Source: Gymnogyps californianus
Lineage: Eukaryota; Chordata; Aves; Accipitriformes; Cathartidae
Direction of reading: 5' to 3'
Assembly (NCBI RefSeq): GCF_018139145.2
Contig: NC_059478.1
Coordinates: 36,373,001 to 36,437,000, forward strand
DNA length: 64,000 nucleotides
In this document: one piece after another, positions 45,230-54,969 of the stretch
Position numbering within the stretch: position 1 is the first letter of the stretch
Layout: each line of letters begins with the position of its first letter
Translations under genes and position numbers: made by a program
Notes under the pieces: model-generated
Told to the model about the DNA's origin: nothing
What the model saw: only the letters and a program-made list of their open reading frames with translations
Database searches by the model: none

Positions 45230-48159
45230 CTGCCCTGTCACCTGTCTGGCCATCCCAACACTCGTAACTGCCTGGTTCCATAGGGGCAACTACAGCAAAG
45301 GGTCTGAATAGGTCACAGCTGGATGAAATTCTGGAGAGGCTTCAAGAAGAACAAGTGATCCCAACTGAAATCTCGAAAAGTGTCTTAATTTCCTCACCTG
45401 GCTGTTGACCAGAAGCTCTCAAAGGTGTAAGAACTGGCCATGAAATACATGCACCATTCTCATTTGTAAGCTGCAGGCACTAGTAGTTAATTTACATGAT
45501 ATATAAGTTTTAGCGATAAAGAATTCATGAAGCAAGGGTTGAATCCCTCTGCTGCCAAGCAAATGGGAACATTTCCACCACCGCAGGCTAATGATTAATT
45601 TATACACAAGTACTGGGACAGCAGACAAAAAGTCCTGTTTATTGTCTAGACAGGAGCCAGTTCCACCTTTCTTGCCCTAAAGAGCACTGCCATTTCTAAA
45701 AGTTGAGCAAAACCCATCAATAATTTTCCAGGAAGAGCGTTAAAATTAACCTGCCAGGTCAGTTACATGAGACAGGAAGGGAGGGAGGTTTAGCTGTATG
45801 CAATCATATATTTATATTATAACTTGAGCCATAAAGTTCATAATGACCCTATCACAATCCCAAAACTGTGTAAACTCCTAAAAACTGTATCTAAAAAGAA
45901 CAGAGGTTTGTGACAAGAGGAGCTCTTGTCACTTCTTGCTTGTCCAGCCCCAAGGATTGTGTCAGTGATGTTTTGACAGGGGTGAACTCTCCTTGCTCTT
46001 TCCTCCGTGGCGTTGAGGGTGGCTGCAAGCTCACCCCGTGCCCCAGTTCCCTTCCCAATGGCACAGCCATCCCCAGCCCAGCTCGTGGTGCTCACCGGTG
46101 GGGGCTCCCCGAGGTGCGGGGGCTCCCCCGCCTTGGCTGGCAGAGGACGGAGGGACAGCCCATGGGCCAGGGCACGCAGCACGGCACTGGGAAGCCTTTC
46201 TCTACCCGCAGGACTGGTGGCAGATGGGTCTTCTCAAAAGATTTGCTCAAGCGGATTAGAAGAACTTTTTACTTGTCATTGGAAACCTGGTGCCTGCAAA
46301 AACTGCACACGGCAGTGGGAACTCTTGGTCAGATAACACACAGCTTTCAGGTCAACCTGCTTGCTGCCTTCCTGGTGACCGCACATTCAAGCACTGACTA
46401 GTGTTGTGTCTGCTTGATTTGTGGGATTTGAGAAGTTCACAGCCCGGATTACAAACATTTAACTCTGACTGCACATTTCATAATTGTTTTGAGCTTTGGC
46501 ATTTCTGGTCTAGGGGAAATATGCAGAACTCTGGTTAAAATATTGTTTGGGTAAAAAGCCAGAAGACTTCACGTTGGAAAGGGACAGGGAAAGGAGAATT
46601 AAAATCATGTTTATTAGACCAAGAGCCACAGTTTCTGCCCACATCTTCCCCAGAAGCCCTCCACAGACAAGCGAGGAGGATGCCACCAATGCTGTGTTGC
46701 GTTGCTGATGCCAGTCAGCAGCCACCCGTTACTCCTTCGTTATCCAGACACGGCGGTCCATGGAGCACACATGGCCTTTGGACTGGTGACTCACAACAGG
46801 ATAAAAGGTCCCTGCATGCTGGCCTGTGAAGGGGGAGGCATTCTGGGGAGGAAGACAACCAAAAGGGAGCAAGTCACGCAGCTTCTCGTCTCTCCTCCAG
46901 CGCAGCCAAACATTTCAATGGTAAAACAGCAGAAACAAGGTGTTCCTCTCGAGCTGGTGCCTTCACAGGTGCTTCTGCACACCAGCACAAGCCCACACCT
47001 TCCTGAGAACAAGGGTGGTCTGACTGCTGACACTTCACATCCTCCTGGATGTGCCACCTCCACGAGGTGACAACTCTAAGAGTAATGTGACAGTGACAGC
47101 TAATTAGCGTTGTATGACACCGTAACGGTGTCATTCCTGAAAGTACCGCTGTCCAAAATGATGAATTAACACGGTGGCTCTTGTATGGCAAGAGTCTAAA
47201 CAATGACAGCTCGGTAGTCGAGCAGGTCACCACCCGTTAGACACTCTGGCGCTCATTATGTTCAGCAGTACCTCACTATTTCAGAACAGTCAGGCTCATT
47301 TTTTCATTTATAATAAATAAAGTTCAAAAGCCATGGAGTTCATCGGCCTGCCCAGGACAGCTACGAGCATTGCCAGGCATTTTACTTGTCAGGCTGTTAC
47401 CCTCAAAATGTTTTTTCTGCATAAAAATGTTACAGCTGAGAAATGCTCTTTCCTAAGTGTCCATTTCTAGATGAGATATTATTACTTATTTATATGCCCA
47501 CAACGTGTGCCTGGAAATTAAGAGATATTCACGAAAGTGAGATCTCTGGTGACCATCAAGTGTGTGATGCTGCCGGCGCATCTTCCTTACGTGTTGTTTG
47601 CTCTTAGCATGAGCAGCAAGTACCCTTTTGATTCCTTTCTCACATGGCTTCTGGTGATTCATCTGAATTTCCTTTCGGTCCCAATAATTCTGCACAATGT
47701 GCTACCTGAACGTGCACTGAGCAATCAACAGGGGCTCTGCCTGACAGTGAGATCTTGTTTTGTCCACGCATCAAAGCCACACGGGTTAAAAGTTCATACA
47801 TTTGTGTGCACGTAAGGCACGTATTGCAGAGAGACTCCTCCGCCTCTGCCCCACCACAGGGCTCCGTCAGAGCGGTGGCAGTGGGGCCACCGTGTCCTCT
47901 CCACGGCAGCCTGAGAAACACCACGGCTCTTTCTCCAGCCCTCCGGCCACTGCCAGGCAAAAGGCATTTGGAAACAAACTCCAAATGCAGACAAACAAAC
48001 AATTTTATTTCCAGCCGGAGCAGTGTGTCACGCTACGGCCGGCAGCAGGCTCAGTGCCACAGATGCTGCAGTAATGACCGAGACAATAAAGAAAATTAAG
48101 GGCATCCCAGGCTTCTTGCGTTATTTCCCCAGTTTGCAGCCACACACGAGTTGCACAGC
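45230..48159. other. Non-coding stretch, nothing recognised
   Basis: Moderately AT-rich with a GC patch at 45,960-46,220. The plus frame after 45,299 includes LDEILERLQEEQVI but stops within 40 codons at 45,408. The 163-codon frame at 45,910-46,401 and the 122-codon frame at 46,702-47,070 have no known domain. A perfect 21-bp palindrome at 47,114 is listed separately. No transposon or RNA recognised. Confidence 0.5.
47114..47134. other. Perfect 21-bp palindrome
   Basis: ATGACACCGT, one A, ACGGTGTCAT. The ten-base arms match exactly. The half-site GGTGTCA resembles a T-box half-site (AGGTGTGA) with one or two differences, so a dimer site for a T-box or similar protein is conceivable. Arms this long are not expected by chance in 64 kb. 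Confidence 0.7.
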
Positions 48160-48390
48160 CATGTCCTCCAGGCTGGGGCAGCGGTCGCATCCGTGGAGAG
48201 CCCGGCTGAGCCCGGCTGAGCAGAGAGGGATGCCTGGGAAGGGCCGGGACACAGCCCGGAGCATCCCCACTGCTGAGCCGGCAGTGTCCCGGCCGGGCGG
48301 CAGGCACCGCTCCCCTCCGGCCCCTCCGCACCCTCTGGCCCTGCCACGACGAGCACACCGCTCGCTTGCTCGCTCGCAGCAGGCAGCCCC
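48160..48390. promoter_or_regulatory. CpG-dense patch
   Basis: About 23 CpG in 230 bp by my count, with a GCCCGGCTGA decamer repeated in tandem at about 48,199. No TATA box, first-exon donor or recognised coding frame is attached (126-codon and 104-codon frames overlap on opposite strands). It could be an unannotated promoter or simply one of the GC-rich patches typical of this window. Confidence 0.3.
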
Positions 48391-48950
48391 GGCGCTCTCC
48401 TGAAGAGCAAACCCTTTTTTATCTCTTCCTTTGTGAGCTAATAATGTGGTTTTTTAATTGAAACATGTTCGGCTTCTCCTTTTTTTCTTCTTGTTTCAAA
48501 TAAGTTCTGTCTCTGCCAGCAAAATAAGAGCCTGTGTTGCTGGGGGGGGTCAGAAAATGCGAGGGTTTTTTCTTCCTCTTTTTTTGGAAGATTTCTTCTC
48601 TTTGACTTTGGAAAAGAAATCATTGTGGAGAAAGTATTTCTTGAAATGATGACAGAAGCAAAATTATATTCCTTTGTAGAAAACAGGGACATTTGAAGAC
48701 AGGCTTAACGTCTTTGTTCTTTGTTCCAGGAAGTGTGAATTCTCAGGCTCCTGGACCATTAATCCTTCCCCATTCTTAGTTTTTGAAGATGAACATTGCA
48801 GAGAATGAGGCATTGTGCTTGAAAGGTCTTTTCAGAAAATACCTTCTCCCTCCACAATATGTTCCAGTTCTCTGATAAATTTGCAGGGTAACTTGGCAAT
48901 TCTTGGCTTTTCCTCATAAATATTTATTTTCCCAGGACACCCCAGCGTGA
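48391..48950. other. AT-rich spacer, nothing recognised
   Basis: Low-GC DNA between two CpG-dense patches. Open frames are under 90 codons. There is no repeat or signal I can name. Confidence 0.5.
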
Positions 48951-49130
48951 ATGGGCTCCCAGGGCTGCTGCCGGGGCGGCTGCCGCAACCAGCCTCTCCC
49001 CGGCGTTCTCGGCTGCCCCGAACACCGGCGCCCGCTGGGCTCTGTCCCGAAGGCTTTGCTCTACCGGAGGATGCTCCAGCCGCAGCCGTACTGTCGGCAG
49101 CCCGGGAGCCGGGGCGCCGGGGGTCTCCTT
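48951..49130. promoter_or_regulatory. CpG-dense patch
   Basis: About 20 CpG in 180-190 bp, flanked by AT-rich DNA on both sides. Frames of 69-110 codons on both strands overlap. No consensus splice signal was seen at its edges. Promoter function is a possibility only. Confidence 0.3.
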
Positions 49131-50058
49131 CTCCCACTACATGCCCAGTCTCCTGAGAGTGCAACCAGTTCCCCCCTGCTTGGGATCTGTCGTCTTTTCC
49201 TCTGTAAATATTAGTTCTACATTCGTTTTCCTCTGTCTTGCTGGCTCCAACACTTTTTCGTACAAGTTTTCAAAATCTACTATCATGAGGTTCAGAAACT
49301 TAATTTACTGACTCCCTTAGCACCTTAGCATGAATATCAGGTGAAACTAAATAATGTTTCCCACACGTTTCCTTTATCAAGTGCTGCTTTTAGGGTAACT
49401 TTAAACATTTTTCAAATACATCTACTTTAGGTTAGATCTTAAAGGGGACATTGATATTTCATGACTGTCAAGTCAGCTTTAAGTTTAGTTTATCCCATTC
49501 TTCATTTCTACTGGATCTGCTTTGCTTTTCACAGTTATTCAATCCTGGTATATTAGTCCACGCTTTTTAAAATACTTATTCCATCTTCAACGTATTACCC
49601 ACCAATATTTTTAAATGCCACCTCCTTTCTTTGGAAATGCCACCAAGGTTGCCCAGACTGGATGTTATTCCTGGTTAGAAAAATCTGGTTCCCATATGGA
49701 AAAACTCAGGCCCCAACATCGCAAACCCGACTTGTCCCTGGTTTATTGCCAGGTCCTCGGCAGGCTGAGGGAAAGCTGTGTGAGTCCCCGGAGGGTTTTC
49801 AGCAAGTTCTGGTGTCACCCAAAGCTTTCGCAAAACTGTGTGTCACAAAAAGCAAAAGAAAAATGCAGGGAACCGTGCAGTGCTTTTAGAAAGCCTGTGT
49901 TTAGATTTCATTCCTGTCTCCGGAACATTTTCCTTTAAAAGGTATTATGCAATTTTTCAGTCAGTTTGAAAAAATGTTGGCTTTTCTATGGAAAAAAAAA
50001 AAAGAGATGTTGTTGGATTTCTTTTTGGTGATCTGTACCTAAAATATTCAATACTTAC
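49131..50058. other. AT-rich spacer, nothing recognised
   Basis: The 107-codon frame at 49,615-49,938 has no known domain. The stretch ends at TTACAGTGCTG. The ACTTAC at 50,053-50,058 is the complement of a GTAAGT donor used in the next entry. Confidence 0.5.
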
Positions 50059-50450
50059 AGTGCTGCCGCAGGAGCAGAAGCCCCATCTTCAGCAGAAACT
50101 CGGGTGTGTTGTACGTGCACGAGAAAACCAAAAAGGGCCCGGAGCCGCGGGCGCGGTGCCGAGTGCTGCCCTGCCACCGCGCAGACGTTGTCCCCAGACC
50201 CTCCCGGCACCGCCGCGGCTCCCCGCCGAAGCACCGGGACCAGCCGCCGTGGGCACCTGCTCGCGGGCTTTGCTCCGGCAGCACCGGGCAGCCCTTCCCC
50301 GCCGCTTGCTGCCGTATTTCTGCTTGCAGGAAAACCAGGCGTGCTTCTTCCCGGGGACAGAGAGACCTGGCGGGGGGGAGAGTTGCCCAGAGATCGGGTG
50401 CAGCACCCAGATTACAGCCGGGTATATGACTAGTCTTTTCTGAAGGCAAA
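50059..50450 (-). promoter_or_regulatory. CpG island with minus-strand splice donor
   Basis: The core, 50,136-50,330, is the densest CpG region of the window: about 25 CpG in 185 bp, close to 77% GC, with an observed/expected ratio near 0.9 by hand count. On the minus strand the block ends at GCACT followed by GTAAGTATTG, a consensus donor, giving the layout of a promoter and first exon. One minus frame is open across most of the block and through the donor, ending near GLLLLRQHC. I do not recognise the peptide. No TATA box is visible upstream, which is normal for CpG-island promoters. Confidence 0.33.
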
Positions 50451-50744
50451 TTCGTCACTGCATAAGGTGTTGTGTTATCCTACTCCCCACGGCGGATTTT
50501 ACTTAAAAAAAAAAAAATAATCAGTGAAATTGAAAACATTCCTGAAGCTCGGGAGAGGTGGCCAGTTGTGCCGTTGTGCGGGCACACCTCATTCGGGGTA
50601 CGACGCTGCACCGCCGGCTCTGCGGGGTGGGCTTCTAGAGGCGAGGGAAACGGCTCCTTCTGTAAAACTCACTGTAGACCAAGCGGCGATTTCCCTGCAT
50701 GGGTTTGCAGGATGATCTGAAACAACTTCAAGCTATTACTGAAA

Positions 50745-50850
50745 TGAGTTTATCTTTCTATTTATCTCTCCGTTTCCGTTTCTCTTTATATGTCTCACTT
50801 TCTCTCTTTCCTGCATTATTGTGTCTCTTTCTCTTTTCCACCTGCACAGA
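50745..50850 (+). repeat. Pyrimidine-rich low-complexity tract
   Basis: The plus strand is mostly C and T (TTTCTCTTTA, TCACTTTCTCTCTTTCC and similar) for about 100 bp, with a few purines. It ends in TTTCCACCTGCACAG, which resembles a splice acceptor, but no donor follows at exon distance. Confidence 0.7.
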
Positions 50851-51013
50851 TATTTTTGGATAAAAGTCATCCTTTACTGCAATTTTTTCAGGGCTTCCGT
50901 GCCTACAGTTTCCTCACCATGTTAAAATTATCGTGAAACCATAATATTTACATGAAGATTTTCCCCAGGCCTATTAGAAACTTCTTCGTTTTTTCACTCA
51001 GAATATTCTTCTT

Positions 51014-51030
51014 GTGTAACCTGGTTACAC
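51014..51030. other. Perfect 17-bp palindrome
   Basis: GTGTAACC, one T, GGTTACAC. The centre AACCTGGTT resembles the grainyhead-family dimer site (AACCGGTT). Arms of eight bases are expected about once per window by chance, so the motif match is what makes it worth noting. Confidence 0.5.
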
Positions 51031-51835
51031 CTTTTTCTTGTCTGCATTTTCTTTTTTCATGGAAAGATTTAAGACACATTTTCCATTTAGAGGAATTGCA
51101 GTGTTGTGTTTTATTACGGAAGATTGCTTATTTTCACAGTTGCCTTTTTCACCGGCCTGTGCTCCACTGATGTCAAATATTTTCCCCCAATAAAACGAAT
51201 TTCCAAAGTTTCCATGCGGAGTTTACCCAGAGTTGTCACAAATCTGTTAGGGGACACATCCAGCTCAGGCTGATGGCTCTGCAAGGCTCACAGTCCAAAA
51301 AAGCCTTATGGGATTTTTCCTCTTGCCCCATTTAACACGGGGAAATGCCGAGATCACAGGCGAGTTTTAGCAATGGAAGGAAGGTATGTGGAACGCGAGC
51401 GCTGCACATGCCTGGCTGAAGGATCTTCTCTGCAGGTAATGCACTCGCGGGCGCTAGGGCAGGGCGCTGGCAGCTTTTGCACTCTGTTGTTACAAAGCTC
51501 TCCATCACCGTCAGCGAGGCGAGCAAGGCAAGCAAACAGTGTGGACAGCACGGGAAAAACTGGCAGGTTTTGTTGCCCAGCCAGTACTCTTACATGTTTT
51601 ATGTTATTGCTCAAAGCACATTAACACCAGACTATGACACATGTGGAAGTGTGAATCTGAGGACCATTCAACGCTGTGAAGTTTCCCACTTTATCCGTTA
51701 CAGAAGCGTCTCTGCTAACTTTGTGCTGTGAAAATTCAGCGTTCGATACGCTCGCAATTTCTCAGCTCCGAAATGGTACGGAGCGGCCTCAATGAGGGTG
51801 TGCGGAGCCGGTCCGGCAGTCCCCTCACACCGCGT

Positions 51836-51901
51836 CTGCATGTCTGCGTGTGTGCATGCGTGTGCGTGTGTGCATGTGCGTGTGTGCATGTGCGTGTGCA
51901 C
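51836..51901. repeat. TG / TGCATG microsatellite-like tract
   Basis: About 65 bp of TG-rich sequence with TGCATG and TGCG units, a shorter relative of the array at 3.5 kb. It alternates purine and pyrimidine over most of its length. Confidence 0.85.
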
Positions 51902-53151
51902 TGCCCGGCGAGGGCTGATTCCACCCTCCCTGCCAGCACTGCTCGTGGGCCACTCTGCGCATCTGCCTCTAAAGAAGACCCAGCCTTGGCCTTCTTAATA
52001 TCCCAGTCCTTCTCCTCTTCTGCCAGTGGTATCAAGCCTCTGTGAGGGAAAGTGCGTGCTGTAGACTCCCCAAATGCCACTGGTGATATCTAAAGCAAAT
52101 ACGGAATGTAGGAATAGCAACAAAAAATTGCAAACAAAAAAAAAGCGCAAAAACAGGCTAGTCCCTTCTACAGAACTGCTTGGAACATCTGTGATGAAAC
52201 AGTTCCCATCAAATGTTGCTTTATCAAAGCCAATGAGTTTCATTGATACATAGGGTAGCTAGCAAAATTTGTGAGCAAGCATCACAGGTCTCCATCCATT
52301 TCAAAGATACATAACTGAGATAGAGGAGCAATTGAAAGCAGAAAAGGATGTTTATAGAAGCATCAAAACCGCTTCTCAAATATTCATGCCGCTTAATTTT
52401 AGAAACCTCACCAAGGTATCAGCAACGGTACACCAGCCTCGCTGGGTTGGTGTGTTGTCGGTTTGGAGATGGAGAAGGCTCCTTCGAAAGGACTTTCAGA
52501 GCCCTTGGGCAAAGTGCCGGTTGCAACACGGTTCGTATATTTTATTCAGTTTTCATTCCAAAGCAAAATTGCAATGAAGTCCAAAACCTTGAAAGTTTTA
52601 GCGGAACAAAACTATTATTTCTTGCAGCTTTGTGTGATGCAGATATTCATCATTGAAATCATTCATTGAAAGTATCTTCCAGCTCCTGAAGTTTCCCAGT
52701 GTCAATCTCTTAACCTGAACAGCGTATTGATTTCAGGCTTCACGTTCAGCACTAAAACCTGAAGATTTTCCCCAGCCTTCCCCCGCGTCTTAATAAACTC
52801 TCTCAAGGTCCCAACAGCCGTGAGAGAAGGAGGAGACGTTCGATGTCAAACCCAAGCCAAATTTTCTTACGGAATTCTAAATAAAAGGCATCTGTACCCT
52901 GATCGCATCTCCTGAACGCCGGGGAAGTCCGCCACGAAAGCAAACCCGTGCCGTGATGCCAGCGCACAGCGGTGCGGGATGCAGCCCGCTGCCGCTGCGA
53001 CGTCAGCAAAGCTGATTTCTGGGGTGGAGCCCGCGTCTTGGTGTCATCACGGGAAACACAGCCGTCAGCTTTCGTTTCTTCAAAAGGTGGAAGTAGGAAA
53101 ATAAAATCTGGATGCCCTTCATTCTCCAATTTATGCGTGATGAGTGGGGGG

Positions 53152-53168
53152 AAAAAAAAAAAAAAAAA
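53152..53168 (+). repeat. Poly(A) run of 17
   Basis: Preceded by six G. No retrotransposon body is visible upstream. Confidence 0.85.
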
Positions 53169-54876
53169 GAAGGCTGGAGCCTTCTGGAGTGTTAGCCATA
53201 CTGTGCTCGTAGCAGATGTCTTGTTTATTTTATCATGTGTTACTTGAATAAATAATCAAAGAGCCATAGCAGCAAAGGCCACTGGCAGCAGCGGGAGACC
53301 ATGGAGGCTGGGCAGGACAACACATCATAAAATTTATAGTTTTATAAACGGGGCTGACATCTCTGTATTTAAAAAAAAATTAAGACACCAAGTATGGTTT
53401 TAGCCTGTAAACTCCCCAAAATAAGGATCAAGTCATACAGTAGCTAAACAATAGAGACCAATTTCTGCTTGGGACTTTTTAACTAGCAGCAGCAGAAATT
53501 GCAAATCAGAATAATTAGGAGTGCAATTAGTTGCATTAGTGCAGTTAAGACCAGAATTTTGCTCCAGACCTTTGTCTAAAATCCTTTGGACTTGCAGAGC
53601 GTCACAGCGCACCGCTGCCCAGCTCATTCAGCGTTGAACCTTCATCGTTTCACCGAATACACGGTCACACCGTGGTCGTGATCCGCCTGACTTAAGTTAG
53701 AGGTGAAACTGCGGCTGAGCATCTTGAGCGCGGGATGCAGGTCAGATTCCCCAGGATGTATTTGCTTGAAGGCACCAGAAAACAGCAGCGGGACCAGCCC
53801 CGGGGGCGGCGGGCTGGCTCGGGCGGGTGGGATGGAGGCAGCCGGCACCAGCCTGGCACCTCACGCCCTCCACCAGGAGCAGAAGGCAGCAGGCTTTCCT
53901 GAAACCCTTGGAGGCTGCCTGAGACAACGGGTAAGGCAACTCGTATTTCTGACAATACGTAAAAGCACGAGGAAGCTTTCTTATTAGACGCTTCCCATAC
54001 CGTCCTGGAAAACCTCTCAAGGTCTGACAGAGGCCGACGGCCGGCGCAGCTGAGGCGGTGACTCCCCAGGAGGTGCAGCCCAAGGCGGGAGCCCTGCGGG
54101 GGTGTGGGAGCATCCTCCGAGCTGGGACGGGGCAGCGAGAGCGGAAAGCAGCTCGCCCCAGGCCGGAGAGGAGAGACCTGAGAAACAGGCTACAGGGACC
54201 TGGTCTGTGTGCATGGCCCCGACGGCATGTAAACCGTACGGCTGTATTAATCAAAAAATAGAAATCATACCGGGTATATGCAGATTCTATAAATCACATA
54301 CCTGTGCGCCTGGCTGCCTGAGAGTAAGGCCCCACTGATTGCTTAGATATTCCCAAAACAGATGTCTCAGATCCAGTATACGTCTTTCATATACATCGCT
54401 TGCCTCTGTGGCAGTAAAAAAAAAATACATAAAATAAAAAACCAAACCAAACATAAGGAGAAAGAACAAATGAAAATCTTCTCTGAGGAAGGGCGTAGAC
54501 CATCATGCCACCTGTAGTACTGGCCATAAAGATTATTTAAATAAGTCTTCCAGTTACCCAGCATATAACGGTGAAAACCTGATTTTTGTGAGGTGATGGC
54601 TCCAAGGTTGCCTGACTTCTCCAAAGCTTCTCTAAAAAATCAAAACACCCCCACAATCAAATCTGTGCGTTGCTGCCAAATTTTGTTTCTCCTCCTGAAA
54701 GGATCCTTTAAACCACAGCTAAGCAGGAAGCGAAGAGAAAGGCACCACACTGACATCTAAAGACATCAATATACATACAGCAAAGTACACAAAATCCCTG
54801 AATGAAACGAATCTCCATGTCAGTCCGTGCATCTAAAGCAAATCCCCTCCTGCTCCGCCAGTGAGATCAGCCGCAG

Positions 54877-54969
54877 TTTATCCCAGCAGTGGGTTATCCC
54901 GGCAGTGGGTTATCCCGGCAGTGGGTTATCCTGGCAGTGGGTTATCCCGGCAGTGGGTTATCCCAGCAG
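54877..54969. repeat. Minisatellite, 5.8 copies of a 16-bp unit
   Basis: Near-identical head-to-tail copies of GTTATCCCGGCAGTGG, with only isolated C/T and A/G differences between copies. The low divergence implies recent expansion. Because 16 is not a multiple of three, the repeated peptide (GYPGSGLSRQWVIPAV) appears in all frames, which explains the overlapping frames at 54,827-55,316. Confidence 0.95.

Larger units (their letters stand above)
50451..54876. other. Non-coding stretch with low-complexity tracts
   Basis: Contains a pyrimidine-rich tract, a TG-rich tract, a palindrome and an A-run (all listed separately), plus a GC-rich patch at 53,770-54,220 with a 170-codon minus frame (53,742-54,254) of no recognised family. 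AT-rich DNA around 52,100-52,700 and 54,220-54,840 holds nothing I can name. Confidence 0.5.

Noticed and set aside
45299..45410. Leu/Glu-rich frame (LDEILERLQEEQVI), possible retroelement or coiled coil
   Set aside because: Stops within 40 codons, no match to a pol or gag motif I know, and no splice signals at its edges.
53742..54254. 170-codon minus-strand frame
   Set aside because: It lies in a GC-rich patch with other overlapping frames and has no family resemblance.
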